A stretch of DNA of 61,118 nucleotides from contig CALGAM010000081.1 of assembly GCA_937951935.1 (NCBI GenBank), positions 1 to 61,118 of the forward strand, in the 5' to 3' direction. Positions 16,275 to 24,061 of the stretch are shown here, in pieces. Source of the DNA: an uncultured Micromonospora sp. (GTDB lineage Bacteria; Actinomycetota; Actinomycetes; Mycobacteriales; Micromonosporaceae). The notes beneath the pieces were generated by a model that saw nothing but the letters and a program-made list of their open reading frames with translations, was not told where the DNA came from and ran no database searches. Both the position numbers and the translations under genes were made by a program. Each line of letters starts with the position of its first letter. The first letter of the stretch is position 1.

Positions 16275-17179
16275 CGGCCGCGTCGGAACGGGCCGCCACC
16301 GAGGCCGGACCCGCACCAGCGCGCCGCCGACGGCGGGCCCGGATCCCGGCCCCGGTGCTGCTGATCGCCCCGTCCGTGGTGTTCCTGGCCGTGCTCTTCC
16401 TCTGGCCGATCGGGGTCGGCGTGGCGCAGGCGTTCACCGGCGCCGACGGCGCGACCCTCGCCCACCTGCGCCGGATGGTCGACGACCCCTACTTCTGGGA
16501 CGCCGCCCGCAACACCGCGCTGCTGATCGTCGTCCTCATCCCGCTGCAGTTCGCGTTCGCCCTCGCCATGGCGTTGCTGCTGCGGCAACGCCCGCGGCTG
16601 TCGTCGTTCTACTTCTACGTCTGGTGCCTCCCCCTGGCCATCAGCGACCTCGCCGCCGGGCTGGTCTGGCTCGCCATCTTCGCCGACCGCGGCTACCTCA
16701 ACTCGCTGCTGGCCCGGCTCGGCCTCGGCGACGGCCCCGCCTGGCTGTCGTACGACAACCAGACCACGATGTTCGTCGCGGTGCTGTTGGCCGAGCTGTG
16801 GCGGGCCACGTCGCTGGTGCTGGTGATCCTGGTCGCCGGGCTGCAGAACGTGCCGCGGGACTACGACGAGGCGGCGGCGGTCTTCGGTGCCACCTACTGG
16901 CAGCGGCTGCGCCACGTCATCCTGCCGCAGCTGCGGCCGAGCCTGCAGGTCGCGCTGATCCTGCGGACCATCCTCGGGTTGCAGACCTTCGCCGTCGCCC
17001 AGGCGCTCACCGGCCGGAACTTCCCGCTGCTGGTGGGCGAGACGTACCAGTGGTACGTGGTGTTGCGCAACAACGGCGTGGCGGCGGCGATCGCGCTGGT
17101 CATCCTGCTGGTGTCGATCGGCACCGCCATGGTCTACCTGCGGGTGCTGCGCGACCCGGCCGCCGGGAGCCCGCGATGA
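16271..17179 (+). CDS. ABC sugar transporter permease (MalF/UgpA type)
   Basis: This 302-residue integral membrane protein has six predicted helices and the permease EAA loop DEAAAVFGATYWQRLRHVILPQL (EAA-x3-G-x9-I-x-LP). A GTG start at 16271 overlaps the upstream stop as GTGA, and its own stop overlaps the next gene as ATGA, which indicates translational coupling. The short N-terminal extension is basic and cytoplasmic. It forms the channel with the next gene. Confidence 0.9.
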   Translation: MTAASERAATEAGPAPARRRRRARIPAPVLLIAPSVVFLAVLFLWPIGVGVAQAFTGADGATLAHLRRMVDDPYFWDAARNTALLIVVLIPLQFAFALAMALLLRQRPRLSSFYFYVWCLPLAISDLAAGLVWLAIFADRGYLNSLLARLGLGDGPAWLSYDNQTTMFVAVLLAELWRATSLVLVILVAGLQNVPRDYDEAAAVFGATYWQRLRHVILPQLRPSLQVALILRTILGLQTFAVAQALTGRNFPLLVGETYQWYVVLRNNGVAAAIALVILLVSIGTAMVYLRVLRDPAAGSPR

Positions 17180-17997
17180 GCCGCGGCCGGCGGGTGCGGC
17201 GCCGCACGGTCGCCCTGCACGCCGCCTGCGTCGCCGTCACCCTCTTCATGGGACTGCCGATCTATCTGATCGCGCTGGCCGCGTTCTCCAGCCGGGAGTC
17301 GCTGAACCGGTTCCCGCTCCCGCTGGTGCCCGGTGACGTCTCGGTCGACACGATGCGGGCCTTCCTGCAGACCACCGGGGTGGTCGCCGGATTCCAGAAC
17401 TCGGTCGAGGTGGGTCTGCTCAGCCTGGCGCTGTCGCTGGCGCTGGGCGTCCCGGCCGGCTACGCACTGGCCCGGTACGCCTTCCGCGGGCGCGAACCGT
17501 ACCAGTTGTTCCTGCTGCTCACCCGGGCGCTGCCCATCGTGGTCCTCTCGGTGCCGCTGGCCCGGGTCTTCCTGGCCACGGGGCTGTACGACACGACGTA
17601 CGCGGTGGCGCTGCTGCACACCGCGCTGGCGCTGCCCACCACGGTGCTGATCACCTCGGCGGTCTTCGTCTCGGTTCCGGTGGAGCACGAGGAGGCGGCG
17701 ATGGTCTTCGGCGCCACGGCACGGGGGGCGTTCGCCCGGGTGGTGCTGCCGCAGGCGCTGCCCGGGATCACCGCCGCCGCCATCTTCACCTTCGTGACCT
17801 CCTGGAACGAGGTGCTCGGCGCGGCGGTGTTGACGCTGGGCCGCCGTACCCTGCCGGCCCAGGTCCTGGCGACGCTCGGCGACTCGCCGCTGGCGTTCCG
17901 GTTCGCCGGCGGCTTCGCGCTCGTCGTGCCGGCGCTGGTCTTCGTCGCGGTCATGCGCCGCTACCTGTTGAACATGTGGGGAACCACGATCCGCTGA
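17176..17997 (+). CDS. ABC sugar transporter permease (MalG/UgpE type)
   Basis: The 273-residue partner permease starts MSRGRRVRRRTVALHAA and carries the typical GLPIYLIALAAFSSRESLN opening and the EAA loop HEEAAMVFGATARGAFARVVLPQALPG. The ATG at 17176 overlaps the preceding stop (ATGA). It is the fourth-position CUT1 partner of the 16271 permease. The cassette continues with the ATPase 43 bp downstream. Confidence 0.9.
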   Translation: MSRGRRVRRRTVALHAACVAVTLFMGLPIYLIALAAFSSRESLNRFPLPLVPGDVSVDTMRAFLQTTGVVAGFQNSVEVGLLSLALSLALGVPAGYALARYAFRGREPYQLFLLLTRALPIVVLSVPLARVFLATGLYDTTYAVALLHTALALPTTVLITSAVFVSVPVEHEEAAMVFGATARGAFARVVLPQALPGITAAAIFTFVTSWNEVLGAAVLTLGRRTLPAQVLATLGDSPLAFRFAGGFALVVPALVFVAVMRRYLLNMWGTTIR

Positions 17998-18040
17998 CCG
18001 GCCGGTGTGGGCAGCGGCGGCACCGAGGAGAGGGGGCAGG

Positions 18041-19141
18041 GTGGCCGAGATCGTGCTACGTAACCTGGTGAAGACGTACCCGGGGACGACGAGCCGGGCC
18101 GCCGACGACGTCAGCCTCGACGTACGCGACGGCGAGTTCCTGGTTCTCGTCGGGCCGAGCGGGTGCGGCAAGACCACCCTGCTTCGCATGATCGCCGGCC
18201 TGGAGGTCCCCGACTCCGGGTCGGTACACATCGGCGGCCGGGACGTCACCGACCTGCCGCCCCGGGAACGCGGGCTCTCCATGGTCTTCCAGTCGTACGC
18301 CATCTTCCCGCACCTGCGGGTGCGGCAGAACATCGCGTTCGGCCTGACGATGCGCAGGACACCGAAGGCGGAGATCGAGCGGCGGGTCGCCGAGGCGGCC
18401 GAACTGCTGCACCTGACCGACTACCTCGACCGCTACCCGGCCCAGCTGTCCGGCGGCCAGCGTCAGCGGGTCGCGGTGGCCCGGGCGATCGTGGTCGACG
18501 CCGACGTGCTGCTGATGGACGAGCCGCTGTCGAACCTGGATGCCCTGCTGCGGCAGGAGTTCCGCACCGAGCTGAAGCGCATCGTCGGCAGGCTCGGCAC
18601 GACCACCGTCTACGTGACCCACGACCAGGCCGAGGCGCTCTCCCTCGGTGACCGGATCGCGGTGCTGCGTCAGGGACGGATCGTCCAGCTCGGACCACCG
18701 CTGGAGGTGTACGACGCCCCCGCGGACCGGTTCGTCGGCGGTTTCCTCGGCAGCCCGCCGATGAACTTCCTGTCGGCCCGGCTCGACCGCTCCGGCGACC
18801 GGCCGCTGCTGCGCGTCGGCGAGCAGGGCATCCGCGCACCCGACGGGCTCGCCGACCAGGTGGGCGACGAGGTCACGATCGGGATCCGGGCCGAGAACGT
18901 CGAGGTCGTCCCCGGCGGAGGGCCGGACCGTCTGGCGGCCCGGGTGGAGGTGGTCGAGCCGACGGGGGCGGCCATCCTGCTCACCGTCGAGGTGGCCGGC
19001 CAGTCGATGAGGGTACAGACGCCGCCGACCGTCCGGATCGCACCGGGAAGCCGGATCTGGCTCTCCGTCGACCGCGAGCGGATGCGCTTCTACCGGCCGG
19101 AGGACGGCACCGCGGTCCGGTGGCCGACGGGAACGACGTGA
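18041..19141 (+). CDS. ABC sugar transporter ATPase (UgpC/MsmK/MalK type)
   Basis: The 366-residue ATPase shows Walker A GPSGCGKTTLL, Q-loop VFQSYAIFPHL, signature LSGGQRQRVAVARA, Walker B VLLMDEPLSNLDA and switch His VTHDQAEALS. A C-terminal MOP/TOBE regulatory domain (residues about 240-366) marks the MalK/UgpC group, which is often shared by several importers. GTG at 18041 is preferred with AGGAGAGGGGGCAGG upstream. It completes the importer started at 14892. Confidence 0.93.
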   Translation: MAEIVLRNLVKTYPGTTSRAADDVSLDVRDGEFLVLVGPSGCGKTTLLRMIAGLEVPDSGSVHIGGRDVTDLPPRERGLSMVFQSYAIFPHLRVRQNIAFGLTMRRTPKAEIERRVAEAAELLHLTDYLDRYPAQLSGGQRQRVAVARAIVVDADVLLMDEPLSNLDALLRQEFRTELKRIVGRLGTTTVYVTHDQAEALSLGDRIAVLRQGRIVQLGPPLEVYDAPADRFVGGFLGSPPMNFLSARLDRSGDRPLLRVGEQGIRAPDGLADQVGDEVTIGIRAENVEVVPGGGPDRLAARVEVVEPTGAAILLTVEVAGQSMRVQTPPTVRIAPGSRIWLSVDRERMRFYRPEDGTAVRWPTGTT

Positions 19142-19232
19142 CCCACGGCCGGGTGGCCGACGGGGTCGCCCGCCCACCCACACCGCGCCTGAGCGGCACG
19201 ATTGCGTATGCGATCACTCCGCTGGGTACGGT

Positions 19233-20714
19233 GTGCGAGTGCTGGACTCAGGAGTCGTCCTGGGTGGACGGTACCGCCTCGACGAGCGGATCGCCACCGG
19301 GGGAATGGGTGACGTGTGGCGTGGCACCGACACGGTGCTCGGCCGCCGGGTGGCGGTCAAGGTCCTGCTCCCGACCCTGCTCGCCGATTCCGGCTTCCTC
19401 GCCCGGTTCCGCGCGGAGGCGCGGATCCTGGCGGCTCTCCGCCACCCCGGGATCGTCCAGGTCTTCGACTACGGCGAGGACGAGCTGCCCACCGGGCGAG
19501 CCGACTACCTGGTCATGGAGTACGTCGACGGCGAGCCGCTCTCCGAGCGGATCCGCGCCACCGGGCGGCTCGACGTCGCCGAGACCCTCCGGGTGATCGC
19601 CGAGGCCGCGCAGGCGCTGCACGCGACCCACCTGCGGGGCATCGTGCACCGGGACGTGAAGCCGAGCAACCTGCTGGTGCAGGCCGACGGCACGGTACGG
19701 CTGCTGGACTTCGGGGTGGCCCGCTCCGTGGAGATCACCAGCGTCACCAGCTCGAACGCGGTCCCCGGCACCGCGCTCTACATGGCGCCGGAGCAGGCCA
19801 CCGGTCGGCCGGTCTCGGCCGCCACCGACATCTACGCCCTGGGGGTCGTCGCCTACCAGTGCCTCGCCGGCCAGCCGCCGTTCACCGGTGACACTCCCCT
19901 GCAGGTCGCTGTCAAGCACCTGCACGAGGAGCCGCCGCCGCTGCCGGACGACGTCCCGGAACCGGTGGCCGCGTTGATCTTCCGGGCGCTGGCGAAGGAT
20001 CCGGCCGACCGCTATCCGAGCGCCGCCGAGTTCGCGCGTGCGGCCCGGGCGGCGGCGAGCCACCCGGCCGTGGCGACGGGCGCGGCCGCGGAGCCGGGGG
20101 CGCCCGTGTCCCGGCCCGCCGACGACGGGCCGGCTGACGAGGGTACGACCGCGCCGGCCGACGCGGCACACGCGACGACGGCGGCAGTCGGCTCGGTGGC
20201 CGGCCCGGCCGCCACGGGTGGCGAGCGCGGACGCTCCGCGCGGGCGGCGACCACGCTGGCCGACAACCCGGTGGTCGCGGTGCCGGAGGGCCGGGTCGGC
20301 CGGTCCGGCGTCAGTCCGCTGACCCTGGCCGGCGTGGCTGCCGCGGTGGGCGTCGTCGCCGCGGTGGTCACCGCCCTGATCGCCTTCCGGGCGCCCGACC
20401 GGGCGCCCGCGACCGACCCGTCCCCGACCCCGACCGTCGCCGAGAGCGTCGACGCCGACACACCCCGGCCGACGGAGACGGAGACCCGGACCCGGGACTC
20501 GAACGGCGAGGACGACGGGCCGACGCGCCCCCGGTCGTCGAGGTCACCGACGCCCACCGTGCGTGCCACCTCGCCGAGCCCGGACGCCGTCCCGCGGACC
20601 ATGCCGCCCAGCACCCCCAGCCCCGGATCCGAGCCGACCGACTCGGTGCCGCCCAGCGGTGAGCCGGAGCCCACGAACCCGAGCGGCAACCCGACCAACC
20701 CCGGGCAGCCCTGA
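19233..20714 (+). CDS. Receptor-type serine/threonine protein kinase (PknB-like)
   Basis: The 493-residue kinase has an N-terminal catalytic domain: G-loop ATGGMGDVW, lysine AVKVLLP, HRDVKPSNLLV catalytic loop, DFGVARS and the APE-equivalent APEQATG. A juxtamembrane Ala/Pro/Thr-rich linker follows, then a single membrane helix (about residues 361-387, SPLTLAGVAAAVGVVAAVV...). The extracellular tail of about 105 residues is Pro/Thr/Ser-rich with no PASTA repeats, so ligand sensing is unclear; it may be glycosylated. GTG at 19233 or an in-frame GTG at 19239 could be the start. Three hairpins follow the stop. Confidence 0.92.
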   Translation: MRVLDSGVVLGGRYRLDERIATGGMGDVWRGTDTVLGRRVAVKVLLPTLLADSGFLARFRAEARILAALRHPGIVQVFDYGEDELPTGRADYLVMEYVDGEPLSERIRATGRLDVAETLRVIAEAAQALHATHLRGIVHRDVKPSNLLVQADGTVRLLDFGVARSVEITSVTSSNAVPGTALYMAPEQATGRPVSAATDIYALGVVAYQCLAGQPPFTGDTPLQVAVKHLHEEPPPLPDDVPEPVAALIFRALAKDPADRYPSAAEFARAARAAASHPAVATGAAAEPGAPVSRPADDGPADEGTTAPADAAHATTAAVGSVAGPAATGGERGRSARAATTLADNPVVAVPEGRVGRSGVSPLTLAGVAAAVGVVAAVVTALIAFRAPDRAPATDPSPTPTVAESVDADTPRPTETETRTRDSNGEDDGPTRPRSSRSPTPTVRATSPSPDAVPRTMPPSTPSPGSEPTDSVPPSGEPEPTNPSGNPTNPGQP

Positions 20715-20718
20715 CACC

Positions 20719-20838
20719 CGCGGCCGGTCCTGACCGGCCGCGCCGCGCTCCGGTTCCACGTCGACACACACCGACCACCGGGTGTGTCCTGTCCACTGCG
20801 TACCGTCTGGGAGCGGCGGTACCGCCGCTCCCAGACGG
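20719..20838. terminator. Triple hairpin terminator region after the kinase gene
   Basis: Three inverted repeats follow the kinase stop. They are CGCGGCCGGTC-CT-GACCGGCCGCG (20719-20742), ACACACC-N7-GGTGTGT (about 20766-20787) and a perfect 36-nt palindrome beginning CCGTCTGGGAGCGGCGGT (20803-20838). Stacked GC-rich hairpins without a T-run are typical of actinomycete termination. They isolate the kinase from the downstream dehydrogenase. Confidence 0.75.
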
Positions 20839-20961
20839 ACCCGCGACGGCGACCCCCAGCAAGAGAGTACGAAATAGCTGCCTTTATCAGCGTTTTGCAG
20901 GTGATCAACGATAAGTCACCCTAAGGTATGCAGCACGTTGTCGCCGACGCTGGGAGCCCAG

Positions 20962-22224
20962 ATGCGCAGGGAGAAACTCGTCGTCATCGGTCAGGGGTAC
21001 GTCGGTCTGCCGCTCGCGATCTCCGCGGTGGAGGCGGGACTCGACGTGGTCGGCCTCGACGTCGACGCCACCCGTGTCCGGCAGCTCGCCGCCGGGCGCT
21101 CCTTCGTCGAGGACATCCCGGACTCCCGGCTCGGCGCCGCGCTCGCCACCGGACGTTACCTGCCCACCGGCAACTACGCGGACGCCAAGGACTTCGACGT
21201 CTGCGTGATCAGCGTGCCGACCCCGCTGCGTGACGGGGTTCCGGACCTCAGCTTCGTGGAACAGGCGGGCACCGCCCTGGGTCCGTACGTCCGCCCCGGG
21301 TGCACGGTCATCCTGGAGTCGACGACGTATCCCGGCACGACCGAGGAGCTGCTCCGGCCGTTGCTGGAGCAGGGCAGCGGGCTGCGCAGCCCCGGTGACT
21401 TCCACCTCGGCTACAGTCCCGAGCGGATCGACCCGGGCAACCCGACCTGGCGCCTGGAGAACACCCCGAAGGTCGTCTCCGGGGTCGACGCGGCGGCGCT
21501 GGCCCGAGTCGACGCCTTCTACCGCCGGATCGTCGCCCGGACCGTACCGGTCGACTCCACCCGGGTCGCCGAGCTGACCAAACTGATCGAGAACACCTTC
21601 CGCCAGGTCAACATCGCCCTGGTGAACGAGTTGGCGGTGTTCAGCCGCGAGCTGGGTATCGACGTCTGGCAGGCCATCGAGGCGGCGGCGACCAAGCCCT
21701 TCGGCTTCATGTCCTTCACCCCGGGGCCGGGCACCGGCGGGCACTGCCTGCCGATCGATCCCTGCTACCTGTCCTGGCAGGTCAAACGCCGGCTCGGCCG
21801 GCAGTTCCGGTTCATCGAGCTGGCCGGGGACATCAACCACGCGATGCCGGAGTACGTCACGCAACGGGTCATGGCCGGCCTGAACGCGCGGGGCCGACCG
21901 GTCAACGGCGCCAGGCTGCTGCTGATCGGACTGGCGTACAAGAAGAACACCGGCGACCTCCGGGACTCCCCCGCGATCGACGTGGCCAACCGGCTGCGTG
22001 CCCTCGGCGCGCACGTCCGGGCGGTGGAGCCGTACGCCGATCCCGGTCGCGTCCCCGCCGGGATCACGATCGTGGACCTGACCGAGGACGAGGTGCGGAA
22101 TGCCGACGGCGTGGTCGTGGTGACCGACCACGACGGCCTGGACTACGACATGGTCGGCCGGGTCGCCGGCTACGTCTTCGACAGCCGCAACCGCTGCTCC
22201 GGGCCGACCGTGGAGCGGCTCTGA
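20962..22224 (+). CDS. UDP-N-acetylglucosamine 6-dehydrogenase-type nucleotide-sugar dehydrogenase
   Basis: The 420-residue NAD-dependent enzyme oxidises the C6 of a UDP-sugar to a uronic acid in two steps. It has the Rossmann loop VIGQGYVGLPLA, the central ELTKLIENTFRQVNIALVNEL helix and the catalytic cysteine in GTGGHCLPIDPCYLSW, plus the C-terminal LLIGLAYKKNTGDLRDSPA binding block. The GHCLPIDP version is closer to WbpA/Vi-type UDP-HexNAc dehydrogenases than to UDP-glucose dehydrogenases. ATG at 20962 follows GGGAGCC. An AT-rich promoter patch (about 20865-20935) lies upstream. It probably serves surface polysaccharide synthesis. Confidence 0.9.
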   Translation: MRREKLVVIGQGYVGLPLAISAVEAGLDVVGLDVDATRVRQLAAGRSFVEDIPDSRLGAALATGRYLPTGNYADAKDFDVCVISVPTPLRDGVPDLSFVEQAGTALGPYVRPGCTVILESTTYPGTTEELLRPLLEQGSGLRSPGDFHLGYSPERIDPGNPTWRLENTPKVVSGVDAAALARVDAFYRRIVARTVPVDSTRVAELTKLIENTFRQVNIALVNELAVFSRELGIDVWQAIEAAATKPFGFMSFTPGPGTGGHCLPIDPCYLSWQVKRRLGRQFRFIELAGDINHAMPEYVTQRVMAGLNARGRPVNGARLLLIGLAYKKNTGDLRDSPAIDVANRLRALGAHVRAVEPYADPGRVPAGITIVDLTEDEVRNADGVVVVTDHDGLDYDMVGRVAGYVFDSRNRCSGPTVERL

Positions 22225-22276
22225 GGGCCCCGGTGCCGGTGGTGCCCGCCGGGCCCGCGGCGCCTGCCGCGGCGAC

Positions 22277-23470
22277 TCACGGAAGGCGTGCCAGCGCGGG
22301 GGCGCGGTCGGCGTACACCGGACTCCGGCGGCCCCGGGCCAGCGCGAGCCGGTGGTAGAGGTCCCGGGTGGCCGCCACCAGGCGGGGCGTGCCGAAGACC
22401 TCGCGGACCTCGGCCTGCGCCGCCCGTCCCATCCGTCGCCGCAGGTCGGCGTCGCCGAGCAGCCGGAGCACCGCGCGGCAGAGCCCGTCGAGATCGGCCC
22501 GGTCGCAGAGCAGTCCGGTCCGCCCGTGCCGTACCACCTCGGCCACCCCGCCGACGTCGGTGGCGACCACGGGCCGGCCGGCCTGGGCGGCCTCGATCAG
22601 TGTCAGCGGCGTGCCCTCCCGATCGGAGGTCAGCAGCACCAGGTCGGCGGCGGCGTAGACCACCTCGACGTCGGGGCGCCAGGGTAGGAACGTCACCGAC
22701 AGGTCGGCGGCCGACGCCGCCGCGACGGTCGCGGCGAGCCGGTCCCCGGTGCCGCAGACGACGAAGTGGACGTCCGGCATCACCCGACGCACCGCCCGGG
22801 CCACGCTCAACATCCGGTCCAGTCGTTTCGCCGCGGTCACCGGGCCGACGTAGGCCACCACCGGACCCGGCCCGCCCAGGCCCAACCTCCGTCGGGCCTC
22901 GGCCCGGTCCGGCACCGGAGGCAGACTGACCCCCGGCGGGATCACGGTGTACTGGGCGGGGCGGCCGATCCGGGCGGCGAGGAGCTCGTCCCGGACCCGG
23001 GCGTTCACCACCACCAGCGCATGGTTCGTCCGGGCCAGTGCCCGCTCGGCGCCGAGGGCGAGCCGGGTCAGCGTCGGCGAGCGTCCGCTCACCACCGGAT
23101 ACTCGTGGAAACTGTGCACCCGCAGCGGCACCCGGCAGGCGACGGCGGCGATCCGGCCCAGCCGCCCGGCGCGTAGGTCGTGGGTGTGCACCAGGTCCGG
23201 CCGGAACTCGCGGATCGCGTCGACCAGGGCGGCGAGCGCCCGCAGGTCGTCGGTGGGTCGGGTGGCTCGCCGCAGTGCCGGAAGTAGCCGGATCGGTAGG
23301 TCGGTGGCGCGCAACCGACGGTAGTCGGGTTCGCCGGGCTCGACCGGGCCGGTGTACAGCCGCTGCTCGAACTGGTCCGGGTCCAGTCCGTACAGCAGCG
23401 CGCCGACCTGTGAGGCAGCCTCCCCGATGGTCATCCGGGAGATGATCCGCAGCACCCGAAGCGGTGGCAT
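22277..23470 (-). CDS. Glycosyltransferase family 4
   Basis: This 397-residue GT-B enzyme has the donor-domain pattern VVAYVGPVTAAKRLDRML, FVVCGTGD, the E-x7-E type SDREGTPLTLIEAAQAGRPVVATDVGGVAEVV (nucleotide-sugar binding) and GRTGLLCDR. The N-terminus (LRIISRMTIGEAASQVGALLYGL) resembles WcfI/RfaB-like capsule enzymes. It is convergent with the UDP-sugar dehydrogenase, suggesting joint use in an exopolysaccharide. An AT-rich promoter lies at about 23535-23585 upstream of its ATG. Confidence 0.88.
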   Translation of the reverse strand: MPPLRVLRIISRMTIGEAASQVGALLYGLDPDQFEQRLYTGPVEPGEPDYRRLRATDLPIRLLPALRRATRPTDDLRALAALVDAIREFRPDLVHTHDLRAGRLGRIAAVACRVPLRVHSFHEYPVVSGRSPTLTRLALGAERALARTNHALVVVNARVRDELLAARIGRPAQYTVIPPGVSLPPVPDRAEARRRLGLGGPGPVVAYVGPVTAAKRLDRMLSVARAVRRVMPDVHFVVCGTGDRLAATVAAASAADLSVTFLPWRPDVEVVYAAADLVLLTSDREGTPLTLIEAAQAGRPVVATDVGGVAEVVRHGRTGLLCDRADLDGLCRAVLRLLGDADLRRRMGRAAQAEVREVFGTPRLVAATRDLYHRLALARGRRSPVYADRAPALARLP

Positions 23471-24061
23471 GTCAGACCTTTCGTTTTCGCGGCACCTCCG
23501 GTCGGCAACCGTGTCCCGTCGCCCACCAGTGGTGCCGGGAATCTACCATTAGTCCTTTTATACCTCTTATCGGCGTATTTAGACGCGCTGTCGGAGAACA
23601 CCGGACCACCGAGGGAGAGTTCCGGCACCGCCGACCAGCGGATCACACCCAACGACCGGGGCCCGCGGAAGGGCGGCGGACATCCGGCGGCGCACACGGG
23701 AGTCCCGGCGGCGTACGGGATCAGGGACGGGTGACACGTCTCTCCCCGACACCCGGATCGGGTCACGACCTCCCACCCGCGGCGACGGCGCCACGGCCCA
23801 CCCACCTGAGTGGACCCGCACCGACCCATGCCCGACCCACGGGGCCGACGGCTCCACCGGCCCCGGCGGGCCGGTCCGTCCCAGGACGGACCACCGGGTA
23901 CCCGAACGACGTCACCTGCCATGACATTTGTCATAGGTATGTGTGCACGATGCACCCGGGAGGATGACTCGACGCACTAGTCGCGGCTCGGAACCACCCA
24001 GGAAACTCGGACGCGTCGATGAACCAGGGTCCCGCAGGGATCATCCCGAGGAGCCGCGACG
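23471..24061. promoter_or_regulatory. Divergent control region of glycosyltransferase and SapB-type cluster
   Basis: This 591-bp region has no convincing gene. An AT-rich patch at 23540-23582 should hold the leftward glycosyltransferase promoter. Toward the synthetase gene lies a perfect dyad ATGACA-TT-TGTCAT (23921-23934) followed by TAGGTATG, which could be a -10 element. The rest is GC-rich and unremarkable. The dyad is the best candidate binding site for the two RamR-like regulators encoded downstream or for a developmental repressor. Confidence 0.5.

Noticed and set aside
20803..20838. 36-nt palindrome as an attachment site or replication element
   Set aside because: It lies with two other hairpins immediately after a gene and no integrase or replication gene is nearby, so termination is the simpler reading.
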